Position numbers and translations under genes: made by a program. Shown piece after piece: positions 1 through 13,600 of a stretch of DNA of 64,000 bases. Location: assembly GCF_012489685.1 (NCBI RefSeq), contig NC_080041.1, forward strand, positions 102,827,760 through 102,891,759, read 5' to 3'. Numbering within the stretch: the stretch's first letter is position 1; each line of letters begins with the position of its first letter. The stretch is from Lotus japonicus (lineage: Eukaryota; Streptophyta; Magnoliopsida; Fabales; Fabaceae). The notes under the pieces were generated by a model that ran no database searches, was not told the DNA's origin, and saw only the letters and a program-made list of their open reading frames with translations.

Positions 1-909
1 ACTGAAGTTTTTTCTTTCCTCATAAAATATAAATGAAGGTAAAGGGATTAAGGGAATCCAAGCATCAAACCTCCATTTATAAGAAAAATTTAGTCAACCA
101 CTGCCACAACTTCTATCCAAGACTAGCAACAGTACCATGTAAATTATGTACATTTTTAGATGCACAGTGTAAAACTACGGTGAAGTCAAAATCGCGGTCG
201 ACAATAGCAATTTCTCTTAGTTTTTGTAACTGTCCACTATGATTTTGGCCTCACATTGGTTTTCCACCTGTATCCAAACATGTAAAAGTTCAAATGCATT
301 AATATTCAATTTCCCTTCCATCTCATTTCTATCCATTTTCACTTCCTATCTTTCTCTTCTCTTCCCATCACATATCTCACTTCTTTCGCTTCTGTTTCTA
401 TCTCTCTCTTTCTCTTTCTATCTCTCTCTGAGAGTGGAGTGGGTGGAAATCAGGTGTCAACGTAATATTTTCCAAATTATAAGCACATTAATAATGCACA
501 TCAAGTATTCAACACATTTAAGTCTGTGAACATTTTACATCAGGCACAGGCATGAGAAGAATTTCAAAACACATATTATCAGGTACAAGATGGCAAACTA
601 GTAGAAATTTCATCTCAACCAACATAGATACCAAATGACTGATGAAGCAACTCCTAGATGCTGAGACCAGAAGGAAAACAAAACATCTCAAATGAAAATT
701 GTGTAAAGAAATTTACCACCACAGAGAAATCAGGGAACACTAGTAGCTTCACAATCTTCACCAAGTAATGGACTCTTTTGCCTGTACTCATAATAAGGCA
801 TGCTTCCAAATAACTTGTGTGAGGAAATCTTTGACAGCCACAGATTACATGCAAAATGAAGTGTCCCTAACCACCTAAGAAAGATGACATTTGCTATTGA
901 ATCTGGATG
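1..909. other. intergenic, downstream of MUB
   Basis: No coding potential that I can support. The stretch lies on the 3' side of the minus-strand MUB gene, so its right part probably includes the MUB 3' UTR. A pyrimidine-rich tract (TCTTT/CTCTCT) lies at about 310-430. Confidence 0.5.
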
Positions 910-3488
910 CTATAAAATAACACACAGACATTTGTTCTGCTTTGTTTCGCTTGCAGCTTTCTTCTCTGTATCAGGAAAAAAGACCAACATGTCAATAAAT
1001 ATCTGATAAAGTACCAAAAATAAATGACATCAAATTTGGTCAAACAGAACAGCAGCAAATTTACATCTGGATGAAAGTACTTTCCCAGTTTTGACTTGTT
1101 TAAGTCACATTTGGCACTGGGAAAGCATTAGTATAACAGATAATTGACGATACAAATCAAGTGTTCTGCAACATAGTCCACCTAGAAATTAAGAAAACTA
1201 CTCATTGTTTGATCTTTCTGCTTTCTTCTTTTTCTAGAAAAAAGAAAAGACTAAATTAGGATTACATTAAGTTCAGCAAATAAATTGTAGAAAATAATAA
1301 TTTGATGGTGTTATGATTCAGGTAGTTGCTACCCAATATGAAAATTGAATTAGAGAAAAATTAGTACTCTCTAAAAAGATCAAAAAGTTTTCAATCCTAG
1401 CTTCCATGAAGTGATCACTTCACAATTAAAATAGTAAAACTCAGTATTATTATAACTGTTAATGGAAAAAAAAAAAAAAAAACAGGTGATGACTTTTCAA
1501 CAACAGCTAAGTTGAAGGATTATACGTCAGAATTAATCTGTCCATTAAACGCAGGTCTTAATATCAGAGGAATAGTTTTATAATGAAAATATATGCAGAA
1601 GTATATTACAAAAGCCAAATCTAATAGTCACTCATGTAAGTTATCTTTGGCACTCTAAAACAAATATTGATAATTTGATCTTCTAAAGGATTACATCCAT
1701 AAAGTGATCATTAAACCCACTTAAAAATTATGATATAAAGGAAATGAACTCTTTATACTAGTAAAGAAAAAGATTTTGCAACCGCAAATAAAAAAAAAAT
1801 GATCGGGAGCATTATTGCAGTCAACCTTTATAAAAAATTATTTTATCATAAAGCTTAATATACGAAAGATGAAGCTATCAGAACTAGCTTTTGACATTCT
1901 TGGAAATAAATATTAGACCTTTCTCTGTAGTAGGTGGTTGCACAACCACATGCATTGTAGTAACAGTATCAGGAGCATCACACAATGGGCTCTGGCATTC
2001 CCCAACTGTTCTGTTGTTATCCAAAATCTTTCCTGCACTTATTAACTTCATATCCTTTACTGTCCTTGGGCCATTCTCCTTATCTTCAAAACAAAAAAAG
2101 AAAAAAAAGAAAAAAAAAACTCAGGAGGTCATGTATGTTATAGCGAAGGTTCAGAATATATTAAACCAATATGGCAAACATTTGATTGGACTGCATGAAG
2201 TGTCTATTTAGAATATCACTATTTAGTCTTGCTGCTGTTTCCATCAGTGAATATGGAAAGCTTGGACCTTGGAGAAAGTATACGTATACTCATCAGACAA
2301 GTTCAAGAACGGGAGCAATGGAATGGGCACTAACAAGCAAACATCTTTCTTAAAATTACTAAGCAATAAAGAACACCTTAACCGTAAAAAGCTTTCCTCA
2401 ACAGATTTATTAAAATAATGAGAGAAAAGTCAAACAGGATGACATGGGGTTAAGATGAAGAAATTGAATTTTAAGAAAGAAACTACTAAATGAGGGATGT
2501 ATTATATATACCCAGAGTTTAACACATTTATAGTTTAAGGCTTTAATCCAGGTCTTATCACCTCAGATACTTTCATAATTAGAAAGCCCTAAAGAGTGTC
2601 TTTCTGTGAAGCAAATGGCATTTTATTAATGCAAAGTCTCGTCATTTTCTGATGGAGATCTATCTTGGCGGAAAGGAATCGAATAGACAAAACGTTTGCA
2701 CATAGATGCCTTCGACATACTTATGCAAAAGTATATGCAGGACAACATATCTTTCACACACATTTAAAAAAAATGTTATATTGAATGGAGAAATATTTTA
2801 ACTCCTACAATTTATTCTCTGATCTCATCACAAGTGTGAAATATTTTAAAGCTCTTTGCCACTAGCAATGGTCACATCTACACTCACTCAAATAGGTATA
2901 CCGGTGTACTAAAAGGAAATTATTACTCCTTCGTCCTCAATATACATCTTCTAAACTAAAGGAATACATCCAACCCAATAGCCTTAGCTCAAGTGCCAAG
3001 TTCCTTAGGTACTAATTGACCCCGAAATCATATCCCAATAAAGTTGATTTGCATCAACGCAGACGTCAAAACACACAACCCAACCCATGAATGGAGAAGC
3101 AAGATTGTGCAATATTGCTCAAACGTGGATCAGCGCTGAGTTCAACGCCAAACCAAACGGGTACTTAGCCTACCTCACCCTCCTCAAACCACCCCAATCT
3201 GTTAATTTATATCGCAAAGTTCGTTATAAAAAAACAGAAAATGTACTACAACCTCTTATCATTTCTCACATTCATAATTTATCTATTAAACAGGGAGACC
3301 AAAAAGAGAAAGCGTACATGGAAAGACAATAACAACACCACATCTAAGAACTAACCTTTCGGCCACTGAGCAAGAATACTTTCTTTTAAAGTTGCAATAC
3401 TCGTAGCTGCAGCAAAACTTTTGGGGCCAATATCAGAACCATCCGTCAACCTAAACTTGATCTCAAACTGCTCTTCAGTCCCAGCCAT
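910..3488 (-). CDS. MUB: membrane-anchored ubiquitin-fold protein (MUB)
   Basis: Ubiquitin-fold protein tethered to the plasma membrane by a C-terminal lipid; in the family it docks group VI E2 ubiquitin-conjugating enzymes. Three coding exons on the minus strand: 3488-3356, 2083-1919 and 965-910, together 117 residues, the usual family length. Exon 1 encodes the first beta-hairpin and helix (FRLTDGSDIGPKSF, then TLKESILAQWPK). Exon 2 continues with DKENGPRTVKDMKLISAGKI, NNRTVGEC and MHVVVQPP. Exon 3 is a lysine-rich tail ending in CVIL, a CAAX box whose final Leu predicts geranylgeranylation. The phases fit (1 then 1) and each junction has GT and AG. The start is the ATG directly before AGTEEQFEIKFRL. 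A probable 5' UTR intron ends at an acceptor near 3646. Family membership is very secure; which MUB paralog it is cannot be told. Confidence 0.93.
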
Positions 3489-4480
3489 GCTCAGAGATCC
3501 AAGAAGCACGTGAAGTTAAGAGAAATCCAATAGCTTCAGCAGTATTATAAGTCAAAGACTATGATAAGAAGTTTTCTAGTGGATCACTTCAATTTAGTTT
3601 CATTAAGGAATAGCAGAATCTCAATCAAAGCATACCCTTGGTGTTCTGCAAAAATCAGACACAAGACAAAAGGTTGAGTAAGAGTTCCCTCAGTCACACA
3701 TCCATACCCACATAACATGCAAAATCTGGCATGGAAAACAAGATACATCATGGAAAAAGTCAGGACAAGTTATAAATGTTCTTACAGAAACTCATGTCAT
3801 AAGAATATGAATCAAGAAACTGAAAATAACTGAGCTGGATACATCCAAATAAATAAAGGGAATAAAATAACAGAAATCCAACCATTAAGTGCATAAAAGG
3901 AAACAAACATCACAACATGATTCATCAACACAGTCACCAGAAAAATAAAAAATAAAAAATAAAAAATAAAAAAAACAATTCAAGCAGCTGTAACAAAAAG
4001 AAATCCAATTTTCAAATGGGTATGCATCGAAATAAGAAAAAATCGAAAATTTTCAACTGGGTATGCATCAAAATCAGGAAAAAATCTCAAATATTCAACT
4101 GGGTCATCTAAGAATTGGAAAAAAGCAGAAAAGACAGTGAATAAACCTCAAAAAAATTCCGGGTTTCTGAGCTGGGTATGTATGTCACTGATCTGAGTGA
4201 TGATTATGGCAGTGAAGAATTTGTTTACAGAAAGCCACCGAAGAAGAAGAAGATAAAGTGAATGTTTTGTTTTATCTTTTTCGGTTTTGGTTGGTTTGTG
4301 TTTAGCAAATAGCAATAATAATAATTGGTAGTGGTAGTATCAAAATAGGGTAACAAGGAACGAGGTTGGTGCTTCGGAATTTTCAAAGTCGTGGAAATCT
4401 GTGGTCAATGACTCCATTCTTTGTTGGCTTCTTCATAATCTCCGAAGGCTGTGGAAATGGAGAAGTTACTATGTAATGTG
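3489..4480 (-). promoter_or_regulatory. MUB leader and promoter region
   Basis: Upstream flank of MUB. A likely 5' UTR exon runs from the start codon to about 3645, where a splice acceptor (TTTTTGCAG on the minus strand) is visible. A first non-coding exon may lie near 4150-4260. An A-rich run at about 3945-3975 repeats AAAAATA. The leader structure is inferred. Confidence 0.4.
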
Positions 4481-7400
4481 CATTCTTACAACATACAGTA
4501 CAGGCCACACAACATAAATTACATAATTAATACATGCTGCCACTTGCTTTTTGGACAAATATATTAAGAATATACTATTAGGTAAAATCTTAGGTGTTTC
4601 TTATGTAAATATAGTTAAAATTATCGTAACTCAGGTAATTCAGTAATATTTTAACATATGTCGTAAAAATTTCAGCTTATATTAAGTAAAAAATTACATA
4701 ATCACCTAAGATTAAGATAATTTTACCTCATATTTATTTGGGCTAATTTAGACAATTCAAAATAGTATATGTGTTGGAATCCCCAATTGATTTTCTTATA
4801 GTTGTATATACATGAAGATAAAGGCAAAAACAAATTGCAATTTACATGTAGTGCCTATGTCTTGAGTTATTAATTTAACAGATTATATTCCAAGGAAGAA
4901 ATAAGTTATTTATGTACCTGAAAAATTAACAGATTATTTTGCACATAATGGCAGAGTAGCATGGTTAATAGTTGGATCTTCTATACCGTACACTAACTTA
5001 CATTTTTACAACAATTATCCTGACAGTATATGTAAAGGTACATGAATGTGTACAAAAGATGAGTCCATTATGAGGAAGAAACATGAAATGTAGTTATTAT
5101 GATGGAGTGTTCAGACTTCTAAGCTCAAATTATGACAAACCCATTAGGGGAAGAGTCCTTATCTGATAGCTGACAATATAAATTCTGAACAACCATGAGT
5201 GGGAGCTCAAGCAATCTTGTTAATATGTACAAGGAAAATGATAGGTAAACAAACATTCATATATCGTAGAGACATTCGACAACACTCAAAATGAGAAAAT
5301 AATAGAAAAAAAAGTATTAAATATGATTTATGATAAATTTGAAAAAAATAATAGTGTCAGCACTCTAAATGTTTAACAAGATCAAATATTCCTCATATCA
5401 TATTGATAGACTTTACTTGTGGTCCATATATGCTTTGTCAAGTGCTGGTTGATGAGTATCTTTTTAATTTTTGTAATGGTTACTTCTTATTCTTACTTTT
5501 TATTCAGAGTCTAAAGAACCTTTCAAATTGCTTCATATAAGATTTTGGAAGAATCGACTCTTCAATGTTGGGGCATAACTAAATGACACTTGTTAAAGTT
5601 TAATCATTCAGCTAAATTGCTTGACAACACTTGAATAAGAAAATGAAAAAAAGGGTCCCATTTAAATGGTAGATCAATAATATTCAATATTTTACTGTTA
5701 TTATGTATTTGAAAATAAGATCCTCTATGCACTTTGAAGGGATCATAGTTAGGCGCAATTTTGTTGTTGAGAGCTATGACATCAGAAAACGTAACATCAG
5801 AATAATTTTAATTGGAAATCTTGTCATCATCAACTTCAGCAAAGTCATCCTCTAAAACTCTTATCTTTCATATCTTTAGTCATTAGAACTACATGCATGT
5901 TAATTAAAGTTAGTTAATCTTCATATCATAGAGAATCCCTTTTGCCGACATGATTCTTTTGACATCCATATTAGCATTTTTTACCTGTTTCTTTTTTATG
6001 GGTGTAAATATGTTAGAGAGACTATAAAAGCTTTTATAACATAATGGTTTTTTCTGAGCCCTATAAAATCTAGTTTGTCTACAACTAAACTAACATCTTA
6101 TTAGTTTAGAACTTTTTGTCTGGTGAGTGGATTATTTTCATATATTGTATGTATATATGTGTAGATATCAAAAAGGAGTTGTGAAGTTTTAATATTTTTT
6201 AATTATATTTAATATACCATTAAATATTTAATAATTTTCCTGAGTGCAATAACCATCTTGATATCATACAAATTCCTATAGAAAGAACTTCATAATAAAG
6301 TAACTCGGGATCCTAAGTCTTTTGGATATAAATAATGCTACCACTACCAGTCATCAACAAATGAGTGTTGAAAATGTTTGCTCAAAATAAATATTGTAGT
6401 AAGAGTTTCAATTAAAAGGAACAAGTAAAAAAGAAATTTTAGTACTGTAAAAATGAAAATTGTAAACTAACTTGAAGAGAAAAGCACCATGCAGTCACTT
6501 TCATGTACCCTTTAAATAGTGTTGGAAAATACAATGACAAATTGGCCACCATTGTTGACTTTTAAGTTTTAACCAAACATTACTCAGCCATATGCAGCAT
6601 GGAGTGACTCATCCCTCCTTCATAACACCCCACATAGTCAAAAGGCACATGGTAAGAATGTTATTTCTCATTAATATTCTTGACCGATATGATCCAACTG
6701 TGACATCCAGAAGCTACTCTCATAGAACCTTCTCTCCAGAGTTAATTATTGATTCATAACAATTGCAGAATGACTTCAAAACATGCCCATGATTTAGATT
6801 CACATCAGAAATCGTTCATTTTACACTTAGCTCATTTTTAGGGAGAAGGAAATATAGTTCAGTAACAAGGTTGTTAAAGCAGAGGTATAGTACAAGTACA
6901 ACAATTAAGAGAGGTCGATTTGGAGCAGGCATTGCAAGGATGGGGAGAAGAGGAAAAAAGAATTTTCTGCACATTTCCAATGTCTCAGTAATCGTACACA
7001 ATGAATAACAATATATATCCTACAAACAGTTCCCCAATTCAATGGACCCGTAACAAAGCAATATCGTGAACTACTCCTAGAATTCACCATCATGATAACA
7101 AATCAAATTTGGGTGAAGGTAAAAATTGGTACTAACAAAATTTAAGAAACTAAAAAAATTGATGGCTCTAGAGGGGGGAACCTCACAAATTAACTGTCCT
7201 AGCACTTGTGTTCTTCTCAACACCAACTAGATTGATGAAACAGGCATGACCTTTTTATCTCCAGCAATCAGTTTATTCACCAACATTCAACCATGGAATC
7301 TTTTGCTATATTTTTTGTCCCATAGAAGACCAATAATAGTATCCTTTCACCAACCAAAAATAAGGGGTGTGTTCCTATTTCACAAACTCAAGGACTCAAA

Positions 7401-7614
7401 TGATTCTCAAGGCCATGCAGGGGTGGGGGATTGTAGCAAATCCACCCACAAAGCTTTTGATCACTTTTCCCTCTCAACCAAAAGTCCACTTGCCCTTGTC
7501 AAATTTATCTTGAAGAAAATCTCAAGCCTCAAAAATTTAGATGAAACCTGAATTACCCGTGCGTCCCTTTCATGTTTCCTTATTGTACAAAGTGCAATGC
7601 TCCTCATTGGTAGA
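4481..7614. other. intergenic, AT-rich
   Basis: Lies upstream of MUB and downstream of the GAUT gene. I see no conserved coding segment. The right end, roughly 7200-7614, probably contains the GAUT 3' UTR. Nothing else can be assigned. Confidence 0.45.
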
Positions 7615-10600
7615 CTATGGTTCCAGGATGTGACAGTTCCTAACAAAATCATTTGAATAGTTGACATACTTGGACCAAAATGGCCTAAGATGTTCAAAGC
7701 CAATTTGCAACCAGGGTTTTGACTGGCCATTGTAGTGAATAACAGCAGCCTTTTTCACTCTCTCAATATTGGTATTGTTCTGATAACCCAAGCCAAGCAT
7801 GTGCCAAGAGGGATCAATTGGGTGAACATGGCCTTTGAATGCAATCAATGCAGGAGGTAGGGTTCCTAGCTTCCACATTGTCAGATTTGACTTCAGATTC
7901 TGCCACAGTGAAGACGTCAATAATATATTCTTTGGTAAAAGAAAATTGAAGAACAAATGCCCAACATTTTCTTTCAATTTCAGAAAAAAAGGAATGTGGA
8001 AGATGTTAAACCCCACATGTCATGAACCAATTAAACAACGATCCCAAAATATAAAACTATAGGGTGAAGTAACAAGAGCGTTTTTATACTATACTTCTAG
8101 CATGCCCTCTCACACTATAGCTCATTAGACTTGAAGCATGGATAACGCACAGGCCCACCTACATTGTGCAGAAACTCAATTTTCATTTATTAGAATAACA
8201 GGGGTCACAAGGATCAAACTCTAAACCACTTGGTCATAGAGACTCTGATACCATGTCATGAACCAAATATCCTAAAAGCTTAAGCGATTGGGTGAAGTAA
8301 CATGAATGGGTTTTATATTAAACTTCTAACACCACACAATCAGTTGCTGAGCAACGGCATTAATTTATAACAATCGGTGGATTTTTCATGAACTTCAAAA
8401 CTAATGAAAATCAATAATTTTAAATTTTGATAAACTAAAGTTCTGTTAGACAGAGTTTATGGACTTTTACCTCTTTCAGCCAGGAATGATATGTCTCTCT
8501 TATATTAGTCCTTCTCCATGCACTAAGATCAAATATATTCATTCCATAAGCCCATGCACACTCTTCAGGGTCCAAATGCTCTGCAACGAGGGGGTGGGAA
8601 AAATTGAAGTAGTTCCTAAATCGCTTCGACATCACCCACTCATCTTCACCTTTGCAAGTTTCCACAGCTCCATTTACTTTTCCTTCCAGATCAATTTCCC
8701 AAAGAGGAGACAAATCACGCTGAATCACCACATCATCATCTAGAAAGACCACCTTGTCAAGATTGGGGAAAAGCTGTTTGACACATAAGACAAACATAAG
8801 AGATATATTAAACAGAATCCAATTTATTTTTTGAAGAAAAGGAAGACAATAAGAGCAAGAATAGTTTCTCCATCATTGCTGAATGCTGAGGAATACTGAT
8901 GAAAGCAATGCAATGCAAAAACAATACAAAATTATCAATCATCTACTTACACAAGAAATAATAGATTGGGAGAGGGAAACATCCCTCCTTTCATTTTTTA
9001 ACACATTCACAAGTAGGAATGGAAATAGGCTGGGCAGGGCTGGACTTTCTAATTCCTAAGCTTGGCCGGCTTTCCAAACTTAGACATGAATCTGGCTTAT
9101 TAGTCTAATGTATACCATTGTAACAGCCAGTCCTAACCTTTTTAAAAGGCCAGCTCAAGCCTGAAAACCTATTTAAAAGCCTACTTCATAATAAGATTGA
9201 CATAGCTCATAAGTTTATCTCTAAATAGGCTTGTAAGCTCAAATCTTTATGTAGGTTAACGAGTTTAAATTTTCAAATAAGTCAATATGTATATAATTTG
9301 AAAATATAAAATAAAAATCTAATATAATAATAATAGCAATAATACAAATGTTATATTATTTATACTTTCCTTTATAGGAATTTTTAAATAGCTTGAGCCT
9401 GATTTTTTTAGTTAAGTAGGCTTTTTATAAAGCCTTCCCCTGATTTATTTAGTAAATTGGCCCAGTCTAGCCTGGCCTGTTGAAGCCCAGGCCACAGGCC
9501 CACGTGGGAGGTTTGGCCTATTTCCATCCCTACATTACCACAAGCAAGAACGCTAAAAAGTAGAGAGAAAAGAAAGAAAGTGAACAAATCAGCAAAGGTT
9601 TATTGAATCTCAAAAAAAAAATGAGAATGCTCCTTTTAGAGGTTTCCCTTTCAACAAAGAGTTTTCTGCCATACAACTGAGCTAATGTTCAGTTTCAGAA
9701 TACCCTCTCTTATGCCCTTCCTATTCTATTTAAAGTTCCTGCTACTATCCCTTTCACCCGTCTAACCATAAAAATAATATTTAACTGTGTTATTCCATCT
9801 TACTGCTTTGCCCTACTTCTGTTGGCTTTCTTTTATTCTTCTCTATTGTGCCCTGTCACATTTCATGGTTTATGTTCTTGCTTTGTGTTTTATAGGTTCC
9901 TACTAACCAAGACAACCATTTTTCTTGAATTAATACTAAATCATTTATTATGCGAAATGTTTTATAAGTTCACTTTAATTACTGGTTTTGTGAAAAATTA
10001 AAAGATATTCAGCACCCAATCCACCCATAGCTACTTCTGGTTCACTAAAGCATTCATAAATATACAATGCAGAACTTTACAGATTTGAGTGATTGGTATT
10101 CAATCATTTCTTTATGTTACATTCAACATGAATTATATTCTAGTAAAATCATCACAGAATATAAGATAACAATAGCTAATGAGTTGTAGTATTGCTTTAT
10201 CATTATAGCAAATTATGGTTTGAAAAGTAACAACAATATTGAGAGGGACTGATCGGAATCAAACCTACCTCTGGTATATATATGCGGAGATGGTTGAGTA
10301 AAGATATGTACTTTGGACTTCTAGCCTGCAACTTAGATGCAAATTTACGTGGAGTGGTATCACTGAGATTGGCTCCTAAAACATGATTCCCGTGATAGTA
10401 GTCCCTGATCCCGTTTTGATTTTCTACAGCTTCAAGTACTGGAACATTCTCTCTAGTCAACCAGTCAAACTGGTGAATGCCTTTGATTTCAACTACAGCA
10501 GGGGAGACAGGATTTAGCGCAAACCATGAGTGCATACCCGGATAAGTTTTTTTATCGGTGATCACATGGAAGACTATCTTCTCAGGTTTCAAAGATGACT

Positions 10601-13600
10601 GGACAGTAGAAGTAACAACCACTGAAGCAGCCAATATGTTATCAGTTGACAGAATAAAATGGTGGTTAGAGTTGTCAGACAGTAAAGGAAGTAACTCTGG
10701 AGGAGGCAATTGTTTGCGTGCCTGGGCATTTGATGAATACTCATCAGTCAAACGCAAAGACAGACAATGAATCCCTTTAGGGATAGAACTTGCTGCAAAG
10801 TGTTTATTCATCAGCTCTGCAAATTTAGACTCTCTGATTTCTCTCTCAAATTTCTCCATCTGTCCCAAAAAGCACAGCATTTTAAGGAAGATCAATATAA
10901 TCATAATTTACCACAATATTAAGCTGTTGCAGAATAAATTATAAATGTGAATACTATTTATGCTAAATTTCACACACCAATCTTGTACATGCTCATACAG
11001 TTTCTCTAAGTACTAATAGGGTTGCATTAAACCTATGGCTACCATTCATGAGAAATTATGGCTGCAAACTCATGAAAATATGATGATGACAGAGTATTAC
11101 TAACTAAATTTTCTTTACAGATTATGAAGGGTACTACCAACTGCAAATAAATAGACATTCATGATTCAATATATACAATTGCACATTATTCAAATGAAAC
11201 AAACAATTAAACAAAGAAAGGAAAGAAGAGTATAAAATGAAACCCAACATAAAACTGAGCATCTTCATTCATTAAAAAAATAAGAGGGAAAAATATTAAT
11301 TAGGCTTGTTACAGATAAACCAAAATTAAAAAATCATAACATATAATGATTTTAACAGAAGCCTCAATATGAAAGATATGGCATCTTGTGGAATTTGAAC
11401 TTTTCCAGATCTTAAATGGTAGAGAATTTTCTAAATTTAAGTCTCTTTTAGGCCTCCTTGAGGCCTAAACTCTATTCATTGTCTCCTAACTCAGATAAAA
11501 TTGATCTCTTCGAACCTTCCAGGTTTTTTCATGCAAATCAGTAAATCTATGTCAGATATAACTAAAATGATGTGCCAGATATAACTAAGATGATGTGCCA
11601 GATCTAAACTCTATCTACTTATGTTTTCATGCAAATCAGACAAAAGCTAACTGACAGATGTGCCAGATATAACTAAAATGTGAGAAGTTTGAGTAATGAA
11701 CGTTGCATTTGTAATTGCAGCAATTAATTATTATCATCTATCTACATGATAAAGTTCATAATTGATAGAGATCCTTATCAAAAGAGTAGAAAACTCTTTA
11801 GCCAACCTGAATTACATAACAACCTGACATTCTAGAAAAGTGCAAGTGTCATATAACATAAGTTGTTTAGACATCCAAAGAGTACTTTCAATAATACTGT
11901 GATTACTTGGAAACACTTCAAAACAAGTCTCCGATAAACACTGTACACACTGCAGCAATCAAACTACATTTAAGCAATCCGATAGAGGAAAACTGGAAAT
12001 GAGTATAATCATGACTATAGCAATCAAACTACATTCAAGATAAATTATAAACTGATATTCATAAAAGATGAATGGCCAGTATATATCAATGTTAAAAGCA
12101 ATCTAAATTATAAATGATCATGGTCCAATATTCTTGACTGAATTTTTATGAGGTTATAGCATCAAAGCTAGGAGCAACATCAGAAGAAAGATAACACTTT
12201 CTCAATGCAACAAGTAAATAAAACATAAATAACTATGAATAGAGCAAACATAATTCAGAACTGCTTTCAAATCTCTCTATACACACAAGAAGAAAAAATT
12301 CCTTTCATGGCCATAGTTGTGCTTGTAGATGAACCAAAACTAAAGACAAATCCTGCATATCTTAATAATACAATATAGTTGGTAAAATGATATCAAAACA
12401 ACACAGAACCAGGTTTGGCATGAAACTCCATTCAATTTAGAAAACCATAGCCATGGACTTGTACACTCGGAATAAATGTTACATTTTAGAAAATCATCGC
12501 ATCTTCTATACGACTATACAGAATATTGTGTCTTCATTATATTATATAAGTTGTCTTAGAAAGAACAGTCTCTTTTTTGGTAAGTTGTCTTCACATTCCT
12601 ATGTACACATCCCAGCATTTAACTTTCAGTGAGAACAGAGCTACAAATAAATTATGTGTTTCCCTCGTAAGCCATACCACATATGCGATATTATAACAGT
12701 TAAAAATATTAATAGAATTTTGAATTTTCAGACAACCCTTTCCCTGGCCAATAGACTCAATACCAACTAGCCAAGAAACAGAAACTAGTTTGACATCAAT
12801 GTAAAGGCAACTTACCATTCCCCTTAACATGAACGCAAAAGTTTTCGCATCATATTGATTGTTCTTCATATCAGAAACCAGTTGATCAAAGGAATCTGGC
12901 AGCTTTTGATCAGCTGGAATTTCCTCAGTCTTTACTTCATTAAGGATCTCATAAAAATCTCTAACCAGTCTCTGCAGCATCATCAATATCACCATTAGCA
13001 AAAGGGCTCCGATAAAAGTTTTAAACCAAAATTTTATTGGATATGTTAATAAAAATTATTTACCCCCGAATCGTCAACCCTACGAAGAAACTTTGGTCCC
13101 AACCGCCTGCCTAAACAATCTGGAGCAAAAATACAAGGAATCATTTAATGGTTCAAAACATGCACAAGGTGACACATAAAAAAAGGCAAAAACTATTGAA
13201 CTTTCAGAACTTGATCCAAGTAACATAAAAAGTAAACAAGCTACAAACTAGAACAGTTGATGTTTCAGAAAGACAGAAATAGATAAATCAGAACTTTTTT
13301 TATCAAGTTATCAACAAACTCGAAAAATCAGCATCCAGCTTTTTACAACAGGGACCTTAAAAACACCACGAAGAGGTCTTCCAGTTAAAACATATGTAAA
13401 ATGTTCATTTCTGACATGAAAGACTCGACAGCTTACAAAATTCAGCAATGTATGTTGTCACAAAATAACATCTCCAACAACTAATTTTTTAGTTGGATAA
13501 GATTGCAGTCATCAAAATCATGCAAATGAATCACTGAAACTGCCCGCTCACACTTCAGATCCTAAAATGAAGGAGCATATAAACTACCAAGTAGCTACAA

